Source of the DNA: Klebsiella variicola
GTDB lineage: Bacteria; Pseudomonadota; Gammaproteobacteria; Enterobacterales; Enterobacteriaceae
Direction of reading: 5' to 3'
Length of the DNA: 64,000 nucleotides
Assembly: GCF_000828055.2 (NCBI RefSeq)
Contig: NZ_CP010523.2
Location: forward strand, 3,596,001-3,660,000
Position 1 is the stretch's first letter, and each line of letters starts with the position of its first letter. The notes under the pieces were generated by a model. That model was not told the DNA's origin, made no database searches, and saw only the letters and a list, made by a program, of their open reading frames with translations. Made by a program: the position numbers and the translations under genes. This document shows positions 7,283-15,510 of this stretch, one piece after another.

Positions 7283-9040
7283 TTGACCATTACGAAACTG
7301 ACCCGAACCGACCTTGCGCCCGATATGGAACCTTATCAGGCGCTGTTTGCCCAAGCTGATCTCTCTCAACCGGCCCCCTCTCTCTCGGGCGATCTGCAGC
7401 CGCGTCTGTTCTACGCGCTTGAGCAATTGCTGTGCACGCCGGCAGTCTCCTCCTTCATGCTGGTGAAAGCCCCCGAAGAACCGGAGTATCTGCAATGGCT
7501 GACGGCAGAAACCCGTACGCTGCATGAACCTACCGCCCCGCTCTACGGGGTCCGCTATGACGTTGACGGCGCTCGCGTGACGCTCTCCCCGGCGCAACGG
7601 GCTGAGGATAATTTTGCCAGCACCGCCCCGGTCGTCGCGGCCGATTGGGTAGAGGCGGAACAGCTGTTTGGCTGCGTACGCCAGTTTAACGGCGACATCA
7701 CCCTCCAGCCAGGCCTGGTTCATCAGGCCAATGGTGGCGTGCTGGTAATCTCGCTTCGCACACTGCTGGCGCAGCCGCTTCTGTGGGTGCGCCTGAAAAA
7801 TATGGTGACCCGTCAGCGGTTTGACTGGCTCTCCATCGATGAGTCGCGCCCGCTGCCGGTCAGCATTCCCTCCATGCCGCTGAGCCTGAAAGTCATGCTG
7901 GTCGGCGAACGCGAATCGCTGGCGGATTTCCAGGAAATGGAACCAGAGCTTTGCGCTCAGGCGATCTACAGTGAGTATGAAGACACTTTGCAGTTTGCTG
8001 ACGCCGAGACGCTGAAAGCCTGGTGCCAGTGGGTATGGCAAAATGCCCAGCAGCTGACGCTGCCAGGTCCGGCGGCCGACGCCTGGCCACTGCTGATCGA
8101 TGAGGGGACGCGCTACACCGGCGATCAGGAGACCCTGCCACTCAGTCCGCTATGGATAGCCCGCCAGCTGCGAGAGGCCGCCGCGTTCTGCGAAGGCGAG
8201 GAGATTACTGGCGAAGAAATGCAGACGATGCTGGCACGCCGGGAGTGGCGTGAAGGCTACCTCGCAGAACGAATGCAGGATGAAATCCTGCAGGAACAGA
8301 TCCTGATTGAAACCGAAGGCGAATGCGTCGGGCAGATCAACGCCCTGTCGGTGATTGAATTCCCCGGCCATCCGCGCGCATTCGGTGAACCTTCGCGCAT
8401 CAGCTGCGTCGTGCACATTGGTGATGGCGAGTTTATTGATGTCGAACGCAAAGCCGAGCTCGGCGGCAATATTCATGCGAAAGGCATGATGATCATGCAG
8501 GCTTTTCTGATGTCCGAGCTGGAGCTGGAGCAGCAGCTTCCGTTCTCCGCTTCGCTGACCTTCGAACAGTCCTACAGTGAAGTGGACGGCGACAGCGCCT
8601 CCATGGCTGAACTCTGCGCCTTAATCAGCGCGCTGGCCAATGTGCCGATTAATCAGAGCATTGCGATTACCGGTTCTGTCGACCAGTTTGGTCGCGTGCA
8701 GCCGGTCGGCGGTCTGAACGAAAAAATTGAAGGTTTCTTCACTATCTGTCAACAGCGCGGGCTAACCGGTAAACAGGGCGTCATTATCCCTGCGGCCAAC
8801 GTTCGTCATCTCAGTCTTAGCCATGAGCTCCGTCAGGCCGTTGCCGAAAACCAGTTTGCCATCTGGGCCATTGACGATATTACCGAAGCGCTGCCGATGC
8901 TGACCCAACTGATGTGGGACGGTGAAGGGCAGACGCTGCGACAAACCATTCAGGAGCGGATAGCGCAGGCGACCCAGCAAGAGACTCGCCATCGTTTTCC
9001 GTGGCCGCTACGCTGGTTAGGTGGGACAAGTTCTAACTGA
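7283..9040 (+). CDS. ycbZ: Lon-like protease LonH/YcbZ (no ATPase domain match)
   Basis: A 585-residue protein whose C-terminal part is a Lon-type serine protease domain. The Ser-Lys catalytic dyad is visible: Ser438 in VDGDSASMAEL and Lys481 in GGLNEKIEGFF. The N-terminal half resembles other LonB/LonH-like proteins, but I see no convincing Walker A loop, so it may not use ATP. The start is a TTG at 7283, directly followed by the conserved MTITKL N-terminus; E. coli ycbZ starts the same way. The 3' end overlaps the FadR operator of fabA. The substrate is unknown. It is a single intact gene. Confidence 0.93.
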   Translation: MTITKLTRTDLAPDMEPYQALFAQADLSQPAPSLSGDLQPRLFYALEQLLCTPAVSSFMLVKAPEEPEYLQWLTAETRTLHEPTAPLYGVRYDVDGARVTLSPAQRAEDNFASTAPVVAADWVEAEQLFGCVRQFNGDITLQPGLVHQANGGVLVISLRTLLAQPLLWVRLKNMVTRQRFDWLSIDESRPLPVSIPSMPLSLKVMLVGERESLADFQEMEPELCAQAIYSEYEDTLQFADAETLKAWCQWVWQNAQQLTLPGPAADAWPLLIDEGTRYTGDQETLPLSPLWIARQLREAAAFCEGEEITGEEMQTMLARREWREGYLAERMQDEILQEQILIETEGECVGQINALSVIEFPGHPRAFGEPSRISCVVHIGDGEFIDVERKAELGGNIHAKGMMIMQAFLMSELELEQQLPFSASLTFEQSYSEVDGDSASMAELCALISALANVPINQSIAITGSVDQFGRVQPVGGLNEKIEGFFTICQQRGLTGKQGVIIPAANVRHLSLSHELRQAVAENQFAIWAIDDITEALPMLTQLMWDGEGQTLRQTIQERIAQATQQETRHRFPWPLRWLGGTSSN

Positions 9041-9070
9041 TCGGACTTGTTCAGCTTACACGTGTTAGCT
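9035..9070 (+). promoter_or_regulatory. fabA operators: FadR site and adjoining FabR palindrome
   Basis: AACTGATCGGACTTGTT at 9035-9051 is a near-consensus FadR site (activator of fabA). It is followed at 9053-9070 by the near-perfect palindrome AGCTTACACGTGTTAGCT, the FabR repressor site type. The FadR site includes the ycbZ stop codon (9038-9040). Together they set unsaturated fatty acid synthesis according to acyl-CoA supply. Confidence 0.88.
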
Positions 9071-9109
9071 ATCCTGCGTCCCGAACTTAAAATAAGGCTT
9101 ACTGAAAAC

Positions 9110-9628
9110 ATGGTAGATAAACGCGAATCCTATACAAAAGAAGATCTTCTTGCCTCTGGTCGTGGTGAACTGTTCGGCGCGAAAGGCCCGCAGTTGCCAG
9201 CACCAAACATGCTGATGATGGACCGCGTCATCAAAATGAGCGAAACCGGTGGTAACTATGACAAAGGTTATGTTGAGGCGGAACTCGACATCAACCCGGA
9301 CCTGTGGTTCTTCGGTTGCCACTTCATCGGCGATCCGGTGATGCCGGGCTGCCTGGGCCTGGATGCGATGTGGCAGCTGGTCGGGTTCTATCTTGGCTGG
9401 CTCGGCGGCGAAGGCAAAGGCCGTGCGCTGGGCGTTGGCGAAGTGAAATTCACCGGTCAGGTTCTGCCGACCGCGAAAAAAGTCACCTACCGCATCCACT
9501 TCAAGCGCATTGTTAACCGTCGTCTGATTATGGGCCTGGCGGATGGCGAAGTGCTGGTTGACGATCGTCTGATCTATACCGCGAACGATCTGAAAGTCGG
9601 CCTGTTCCAGGATACTTCCGCTTTCTGA
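9110..9628 (+). CDS. fabA: 3-hydroxydecanoyl-ACP dehydratase/isomerase
   Basis: FabA dehydrates beta-hydroxydecanoyl-ACP and isomerises trans-2- to cis-3-decenoyl-ACP, the branch point to unsaturated fatty acids. The protein is 172 residues, the same as in E. coli. The active-site residues are visible as His71 in [14 protein letters not shown] and Asp85 in [10 protein letters not shown]. The ATG at 9110 gives [14 protein letters not shown], the standard start; longer in-frame extension lies in the promoter and operators and is rejected. It is transcribed as its own unit from the FadR/FabR-controlled promoter and ends in a hairpin. Confidence 0.98.
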   Translation: MVDKRESYTKEDLLASGRGELFGAKGPQLPAPNMLMMDRVIKMSETGGNYDKGYVEAELDINPDLWFFGCHFIGDPVMPGCLGLDAMWQLVGFYLGWLGGEGKGRALGVGEVKFTGQVLPTAKKVTYRIHFKRIVNRRLIMGLADGEVLVDDRLIYTANDLKVGLFQDTSAF

Positions 9629-9653
9629 TAATTATCGGCAGCGATTAAAAGGC

Positions 9654-9684
9654 GAAGCCCCCGCTATGCGGAGGCTTCTTTTTT
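9654..9684 (+). terminator. fabA terminator
   Basis: A GAAGCC...GGCTTC stem, extended by CGC/GCG with one mismatch, followed by a six-T run, 25 bases after the fabA stop. Confidence 0.85.
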
Positions 9685-9696
9685 AAAGAGACAGTG

Positions 9697-9864
9697 TCAG
9701 GCCGTTAGTACCCTGTCCTCCATGGCTTCTCGCCAGCCTCCCAGCCACCATGAGCGTTGATTCAAGCTCTGGTATGGACACATTTCTTTCGATCTCCCCG
9801 CGATACCCGCTTGATATCCACGTTGATGTGCCCGTTCCAGGCGATCTCGTTTTTGTCTCTTCAT
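9697..9864 (-). CDS. rmf: Ribosome modulation factor Rmf
   Basis: A 55-residue basic protein that dimerises 70S ribosomes into inactive 100S particles in stationary phase. The sequence (MKRQKRDRLERAHQRGYQAG...CPYQSLNQRSWWLGGWREAMEDRV, ending LTA) matches E. coli Rmf almost throughout. The ATG at 9862-9864 follows a GAGG ribosome-binding site. It is convergent with fabA, whose terminator ends 13 bases before the rmf stop. Other reading frames over this interval are longer but unrelated to any family. In E. coli it is induced by ppGpp; I cannot identify the promoter here. Confidence 0.97.
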   Translation of the reverse strand: MKRQKRDRLERAHQRGYQAGIAGRSKEMCPYQSLNQRSWWLGGWREAMEDRVLTA

Positions 9865-10058
9865 GCCTCGTTTCCCTCATTCTTTGATCTGGTGGAAAAG
9901 AAAACAGTGGTCGCAAATTGTGCAGCCACGGGTTACGAATACCGCGAAATGAAGACAACGTCAATGCGCAAAATTCACGCCAGTGTCATATTTGTGACCT
10001 ATATAAGAGTTCATTTTTTGTTCATTCGGCGCAGCGCTCGGTAACAAACTGACCTGGC

Positions 10059-10097
10059 AAAAAAAATGCCGCGCGGCTCAGATGAACCACGCGGCAT
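10059..10097 (-). terminator. pqiABC terminator
   Basis: Leftward hairpin with an eight-base stem (ATGCCGCG / CGCGGCAT) and 16-base loop, followed on the minus strand by a run of T residues, 20 bases after the pqiC stop. It separates the pqi operon from the rmf promoter. Confidence 0.88.
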
Positions 10098-10117
10098 ATC
10101 ACTTTTATGAAATTTAC

Positions 10118-10681
10118 TTATGGCAGACGGTTAAGCTCGCCGGCAATGGCCACCGCCTCCTGGCTCCACGCCTGGGCCAGGGTCTTCACCATCGCGTCAT
10201 AGCCATCCTGCTGCTGCTTGAGCACGATGTTAAACGGGCGCTTAATCAGCTGTCCCTGATGCTTCAATAGCCACTCGCCGCTGACGATAACCCGCCCGTC
10301 GTAGCGCCCGTGAAAGCCATTTACCGCCACATTGAGCGTATCCTGCTCGCTGCCCAAGGGTTGGGACGACACTACCCAGCCCGGCAACTGCTGGCTGAGG
10401 TTTGCCACCAGCGTAGTACGCAGCTGCTGGTCCAGCGGGCTGGCCCACAGATTATTATTGGCGATTACATACTGCACATCGGTGGTTTGATAGACCACTC
10501 CATTGCCCGCCAGATAATCCGGGATGCTGACCTGCTCAACCCACAGCAGACGTGCCCCCTGGCTGGCGGCGCTCTGCGCGCCGCCTTGCACCACCGGCAA
10601 CTGGTAATATGTTTTGCTCTCACCGCCGCTACTGCACGCCGTCATCACGCAAACGGCTGCCACCAGTAACCATTTTTTCAT
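10118..10681 (-). CDS. pqiC: PqiC outer-membrane lipoprotein
   Basis: Lipoprotein component of the PqiABC intermembrane lipid-transport system, 187 residues. A signal peptide ends in the lipobox MTAC (Cys16), followed by SSGGESKTYYQLP, typical of the ABC-type transport auxiliary (DUF330) family. The rest is a soluble periplasmic domain expected to sit at the outer membrane and contact the PqiB needle. The start overlaps the pqiB stop by one base, showing an operon. Formerly called ymbA. Confidence 0.95.
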   Translation of the reverse strand: MKKWLLVAAVCVMTACSSGGESKTYYQLPVVQGGAQSAASQGARLLWVEQVSIPDYLAGNGVVYQTTDVQYVIANNNLWASPLDQQLRTTLVANLSQQLPGWVVSSQPLGSEQDTLNVAVNGFHGRYDGRVIVSGEWLLKHQGQLIKRPFNIVLKQQQDGYDAMVKTLAQAWSQEAVAIAGELNRLP

Positions 10682-12318
10682 TATTTCGCTCCCTTCGGCT
10701 GTGGGTCTTTTTTATCCTTCGCCTCAAATACCAGCGCATTGCTCTTATCATTGAGCGTTTTCAGAACCGGCTGCAGCTCACGCAGCACCTGATCCAGACG
10801 CTGCATATCGGCCACCATCTTATTGTAGGCCGCGGAGCCCGGCTGGAAGCCCTGCATGCTGCGGTTCAGCTCGCGCAGCGTCGTCTGCATATCGGCAGGT
10901 AGCTGCTGCATCGACTGACTGGAGGTGATCTTATTCAGACTATCCAGCGTGGTCTGTACATGCTGCATGGTCTTCTCGCTTTGCGCCAGCGTACTGGTTG
11001 CCTGTTCCAGTAGCGGATTGAGCGGCAGGTTATTGATTTTATCCAGCGCATCCATCAGACGCTGCTGGATCTGCGCCAGTCCACCGCTAATGGTCGGGAT
11101 AATCGGATAGCCGTTAAACTCCTGAATTTTCCCACGCGGCGGCGCTTTCGGATAGAAGTCGAGATCGATATACAGCGCGCCGGTCACCAGGTTACCGGTT
11201 TTCAGCGAGCCGCGCAGTCCGCGGTTGATCAGATCGTCAATGTGAGCGCGAATATTCGGATCGCCGCCGAGCTGATTGACCAGACGCTGCGGTTCAACCC
11301 GCACTTCCACCGGAATGCGATAGTCATCGTTCAAACGCTGCTTCAGCCCAGGAATAAAGAACGGCACTTTGCCGACGGTTCCCAGACGGATGCCGCGGAA
11401 CTCCACCGGCGCGCCGGGCTGCAGGCCACGAACCGAGTCTTTGAAGAACATCACGTAATCGATATGCTCGGTAAAGACCGAATCCTGGATGCTCTTCTGA
11501 TCGTCAAACAGGTGATATTCCGTTTTGTTCGCCACCGGCTCGCCGAGGTCCAGTCCTTCCGGAATATCGAAGCTCACCCCGCCGCCAAACAGCGTCGACA
11601 ACGAGCCCATCTCGACGCGCATCCCCGCCGCGGTCAAATCAACGGCGATCCCGCTGTCCTTCCAGAAGCGAACGTTAGTGGTCACCAGGCGGTCATTAGG
11701 CGCGTTGATGAACAGCTGATAAGTGATATGACGTTTCTGCGCATCAAAGGTGCTGGTTTCCACCGACCCCACGCGATAACCGCGGAACAGCACCGGGTCG
11801 CCTGGCGACAGCTGGCCTGCCTTGCTGCTTTCCAGCAAAATCCGGATCCCCTTGGCATCCGGCGAGGCCAGCGGCGGAGAATCCAGCAGCGGATACTGCG
11901 CCGGCACCGAACCCTTCGACCCCGGCTGCAGTTCAATATAGGCCCCGGACAATAATGTCCCGAGACCACTGATCCCCTCGCGCCCTACCTGCGGTTTCAC
12001 CACCCAGAAGACGGAATCGTTATGCAGTAATTTCTGCATGCCGGAATTGAGGCGAGCTTTGATTTCCACGTGGGTTAAATCGTCGGTCAGCGTCGCGCTC
12101 TCTACCACCCCAACATCCACGCTGCGGCTCTTGATCCGGGTTTTTCCCCCTTCAATGCCTTCCGCGTTAGTGGTGATCAGCGTGACCTCTGGTCCCTGAT
12201 GGCTGTAATGATAAAACAGGATCCACGCTCCGATCAGCGCAGTGACGATAGGGAAGATCCACACCGGTGACCAGTTCTTCACCTTCTGCACTTTCGCTTC
12301 TCCGCTCTTATTTTCCAT
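10681..12318 (-). CDS. pqiB: PqiB, MCE-domain intermembrane transport protein
   Basis: A 545-residue inner-membrane-anchored protein with one N-terminal transmembrane helix (WSPVWIFPIVTALIGAWILFYHYS) and three MCE domains (roughly residues 40-130, 160-220 and 285-390). A C-terminal helical coiled-coil region (LAQIQQRLMDALDKI... to QPVLKTLNDKS) in homologues forms a needle across the periplasm to carry lipids. I chose the ATG at 12316-12318 (MENKSGEAKVQK); it overlaps pqiA by 11 bases and matches the family length. An upstream start would add 20 residues lying within pqiA. Confidence 0.95.
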   Translation of the reverse strand: MENKSGEAKVQKVKNWSPVWIFPIVTALIGAWILFYHYSHQGPEVTLITTNAEGIEGGKTRIKSRSVDVGVVESATLTDDLTHVEIKARLNSGMQKLLHNDSVFWVVKPQVGREGISGLGTLLSGAYIELQPGSKGSVPAQYPLLDSPPLASPDAKGIRILLESSKAGQLSPGDPVLFRGYRVGSVETSTFDAQKRHITYQLFINAPNDRLVTTNVRFWKDSGIAVDLTAAGMRVEMGSLSTLFGGGVSFDIPEGLDLGEPVANKTEYHLFDDQKSIQDSVFTEHIDYVMFFKDSVRGLQPGAPVEFRGIRLGTVGKVPFFIPGLKQRLNDDYRIPVEVRVEPQRLVNQLGGDPNIRAHIDDLINRGLRGSLKTGNLVTGALYIDLDFYPKAPPRGKIQEFNGYPIIPTISGGLAQIQQRLMDALDKINNLPLNPLLEQATSTLAQSEKTMQHVQTTLDSLNKITSSQSMQQLPADMQTTLRELNRSMQGFQPGSAAYNKMVADMQRLDQVLRELQPVLKTLNDKSNALVFEAKDKKDPQPKGAK

Positions 12319-13576
12319 GTTGTTGTATTTCCTCATGGCTTGAATCTGGCTCACGATCCCACAGTAAACGGGGATCAAACGTCATCGCTGAAAACATGGT
12401 CATCACCACCACCAGCGCAAACATGACCGCGCCGATGGCGGGATAGATATTCATCAACCCTCCCATGCGCACCAGCGCAGAGAGCACGGCGATGACAAAA
12501 ACGTCAATCATTGACCAGCGGCCAACAAATTCCACCACTTCATAAATCAGATGCATGCGTTCCGAATCGCGCGCGCCGTTGCCGTTAGCATTCCAGCACA
12601 GCCAGGCGATAGCGATCATCTTCAGCGTCGGCACCATAATACTGGCGATAAAGATCACCAGCGCCACCGGATAGGAGCCCTCGCTCCACAGTAACACCAC
12701 CCCGGCCATAATGGTCGACGGCATTTTATCGCCCAGCAGATCGGTGATCATGATCGGCATAATATTGGCGGGAAGATAGAGAATAAATGAGGTCACCAGC
12801 AGCGCCAGCGTCCACTGCAGGCTATTTTTACGCCGCGCCGTCCCTTTGCTGTGACAGCGCGGGCAGACGGTCTGGTCGGCCGGTAACACCGCCGTGCAGC
12901 AGCCGCAGGAGCGCAGCCCCTGGCGGATCCCGGCTACCCCGACCTTCAGCGGCTGGGTAATCGCCGGCATAGGGGCAATATCATCCCATAGCCAGCGGCG
13001 GTCGACGCACTGGAAGGTGCGTAACTGCAGCAGGCAAAACATGCACCAGGGAATAAAGCTCAGGCCGATGCCGATATCGCCGTAGGCCATCAGTTTGACG
13101 AAGCTCACCAGCACGCCGGCAAGAAAGATCTCCGCCATGCCCCAGGTCTTGAGGTGAAACAAAATGCGCGCCAGAAACGCCTTCAGCCCAGCGGGCATCC
13201 TGACCCGATTGACCAGCAGCAAAATGGTGACCAGACAAAAGGCCGGTACCAGTTGTACAAAGAGCAAAAAGAAGGTGCCGAGGCTGGCGTAATCCTCGGT
13301 AAACAGCACGTTGGGAATTTCCAGCAGCGCTATTTCGCTGCTGATGCCACCCACTTTCATATAGATAAAAGGAAACAGGTTGGCCAGCAGCAGCATAAAC
13401 AGCGCGACCAGCGCGTAAGCCGTGGGACGCTGGCGAGGCGCGTCCCACGTGGTGGTTAACGTTGTACCGCAGCGCGGGCAGGCGGCTTTCTGGCGATGCT
13501 CAAGCTGCGGCAAAGCCACCAGCAAATCACATTGGGGACATAAAATATGTCGCGCAGCATGATGGTGATCGCACAT
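12308..13576 (-). CDS. pqiA: PqiA, integral membrane partner of PqiB
   Basis: A 422-residue inner-membrane protein made of two similar halves, each starting with a cytoplasmic zinc-ribbon. The first is CPQCDLLVALP...CPRCG at about residues 13-36, and the second is CGCCTAVLP...CPRCH at about 223-242. Each half is followed by a bundle of transmembrane helices. It is the membrane part of the PqiABC lipid-transport system and is induced by paraquat (SoxRS) in E. coli. It begins 14 bases after the uup stop on the same strand, so read-through from uup is likely. Confidence 0.95.
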   Translation of the reverse strand: MCDHHHAARHILCPQCDLLVALPQLEHRQKAACPRCGTTLTTTWDAPRQRPTAYALVALFMLLLANLFPFIYMKVGGISSEIALLEIPNVLFTEDYASLGTFFLLFVQLVPAFCLVTILLLVNRVRMPAGLKAFLARILFHLKTWGMAEIFLAGVLVSFVKLMAYGDIGIGLSFIPWCMFCLLQLRTFQCVDRRWLWDDIAPMPAITQPLKVGVAGIRQGLRSCGCCTAVLPADQTVCPRCHSKGTARRKNSLQWTLALLVTSFILYLPANIMPIMITDLLGDKMPSTIMAGVVLLWSEGSYPVALVIFIASIMVPTLKMIAIAWLCWNANGNGARDSERMHLIYEVVEFVGRWSMIDVFVIAVLSALVRMGGLMNIYPAIGAVMFALVVVMTMFSAMTFDPRLLWDREPDSSHEEIQQHGK

Positions 13577-13590
13577 GACAACTCCTCGGC

Positions 13591-15498
13591 TCAGGCGCCG
13601 TTCTTTAATCCTTCGAGATATTCCCAGCGTTCAAAGGCGGCTTCCAGCGCCTGCTCCGCTTCGGCCAGCTGCGCCAGCACTTGCTGCGTACGATCGTGCG
13701 ATTGGCCAAAGAAGTCAGGATCGGCTACCTGCTCCTGCAGCGTTTGCAGTTCGGCCTCAAGCGTTTCCAGCTTCTGCGGCAGTTGCTCCAGCTCGCGCTG
13801 CAGGTTATAGCTTAGTTTGTTCCCGCCGCGTTTGACAGTTTCTGCTTTTGGCTGAGCGACTTCCGTCGTTTTTTTAACGATCGTCTGCTTTTGCGCCAAA
13901 GACTGGGCCTGCTGACCGCGGGCGTCGTGATAACCGCCGACGTACTGACCAATATGGCCGCCGCCTTCGAAGATCCAGCACTCGGTCACGGTATTGTCGA
14001 CAAACTGACGATCGTGGCTGACCAGCATCACGGTGCCCTGATAGCCATCGATCAGCTCTTCCAGCAGCTCCAGCGTTTCGACATCAAGGTCGTTTGTCGG
14101 TTCATCGAGAATCAATAAGTTACTGGGTTTCAGGAACAGTCGCGCCAGCAGCAGACGGTTACGCTCCCCGCCGGACAGCGCGCGGACTGGCGTCATCGCC
14201 CGTTTCGGATGGAACAGGAAGTCCTGCAGATAGCCCAGCACGTGCCGCGGCTTACCGTTAACCATCACCTCTTGCTTACCTTCGGCGAGGTTATCCATCA
14301 CCGTCCGGTCCGGATCCAGCTCTGCACGGTGCTGGTCGAAGTAGGCGACTTCCAGCTTGGTGCCAACGTGGATCCGCCCGCTGTCGGCCTGCAACTGGCC
14401 AAGCATCAGCTTCAGCAGCGTGGTTTTCCCGCAGCCATTGGGGCCGATCAGGGCAATCTTATCGCCGCGCTGGATTTGCGCGGAGAAATCTTTCACCAGC
14501 ACTTTGCCGTCAACCTGATAGTTGACGTTCTCCATTTCGAAAACGATTTTGCCGGAGCGCGAAGCCTCTTCCACCTGCATCTTCGCACTGCCCATCACTT
14601 CCCGGCGCTCGCCGCGCTCGCGACGCATCGCTTTCAGGGCACGAACGCGGCCTTCGTTGCGGGTACGACGCGCTTTAATCCCCTGGCGGATCCACACCTC
14701 TTCCTGGGCCAGCTTGCGGTCGAATTCAGCATTCTGCAGCTCTTCAACCCGCAGCGCTTCTTCTTTATCCAGCAGATACTGATCGTAATTGCCCGGATAG
14801 GTCACGAGCTTGCCGCGATCGAGATCGACGATGCGCGTCGCCATGTTGCGGATGAAGGAGCGGTCGTGCGAAATAAAGATAATGGTGCCTTTAAAGCTTT
14901 TCAGGAACCCTTCCAGCCAGTCGATAGTTTCGATATCGAGGTGGTTCGTCGGTTCATCCAGCAACAGCACGCGCGGCCCGCTGACCAGGGCACGGCCCAG
15001 CGCCGCTTTACGCAACCAGCCGCCGGAAAGCGAAGCCAGCTGCGCGTCGGCGTTAAGACCAAGCTGCTCGATCACTTCATTGATGCGGCTATCCAGCTGC
15101 CACAGGCCCAGGTTATCCAACTGTTCCTGCAGACGGGCCAGTTCATTTAAATTTTTGTCGCTCGGGTCGGTCATCACCTGATGCGAAACATCATGGTAGG
15201 CCTTCAGGTAAGCGGCCTGTTCGGCGATCCCTTCGGCGACGAAATCGTACACCGTACCGGCAACGTTGCGCGGCGGATCCTGCTGCAGACGCGCGACGAT
15301 CAGATCCTGTTCATAAATAATACGCCCGTCATCCAGCCCCTGTTCACGGTTAAGGATCTTCATCAGGGTCGATTTACCGGCGCCGTTGCGCCCAACCAGA
15401 CAGACGCGTTCGTTATCTTCGATATGCAGTTCAGCATTATCCAGCAGCGGCGCATCGCTGAATGAAAGCCAGGCGCCGTGCATACTAATCAGTGACAT
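13591..15498 (-). CDS. uup: ABC-F ATPase Uup
   Basis: Soluble tandem-ATPase ABC-F protein of 635 residues with no transmembrane helices. Domain 1 has Walker A GRNGAGKST at residues 36-44, signature LSGG(W) and LLLDEPTNHLD. Domain 2 has GPNGCGKTT, signature LSGGERNRL and LILDEPTNDLD. The C-terminal part (KLSYNLQRELEQLPQKLETLEAELQTLQEQV) is a coiled-coil DNA-binding domain. In E. coli it acts in DNA and ribosome quality control and lowers precise transposon excision. It lies 12 bases after rlmKL and 14 before pqiA, all leftward. Confidence 0.96.
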   Translation of the reverse strand: MSLISMHGAWLSFSDAPLLDNAELHIEDNERVCLVGRNGAGKSTLMKILNREQGLDDGRIIYEQDLIVARLQQDPPRNVAGTVYDFVAEGIAEQAAYLKAYHDVSHQVMTDPSDKNLNELARLQEQLDNLGLWQLDSRINEVIEQLGLNADAQLASLSGGWLRKAALGRALVSGPRVLLLDEPTNHLDIETIDWLEGFLKSFKGTIIFISHDRSFIRNMATRIVDLDRGKLVTYPGNYDQYLLDKEEALRVEELQNAEFDRKLAQEEVWIRQGIKARRTRNEGRVRALKAMRRERGERREVMGSAKMQVEEASRSGKIVFEMENVNYQVDGKVLVKDFSAQIQRGDKIALIGPNGCGKTTLLKLMLGQLQADSGRIHVGTKLEVAYFDQHRAELDPDRTVMDNLAEGKQEVMVNGKPRHVLGYLQDFLFHPKRAMTPVRALSGGERNRLLLARLFLKPSNLLILDEPTNDLDVETLELLEELIDGYQGTVMLVSHDRQFVDNTVTECWIFEGGGHIGQYVGGYHDARGQQAQSLAQKQTIVKKTTEVAQPKAETVKRGGNKLSYNLQRELEQLPQKLETLEAELQTLQEQVADPDFFGQSHDRTQQVLAQLAEAEQALEAAFERWEYLEGLKNGA

Positions 15499-15510
15499 TC
15501 TTTATTCCTT

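Noticed and set aside
9683..9964. 93-residue minus-strand frame over rmf
   Set aside because: Out of frame with the 55-residue Rmf, which is recognisable residue by residue.
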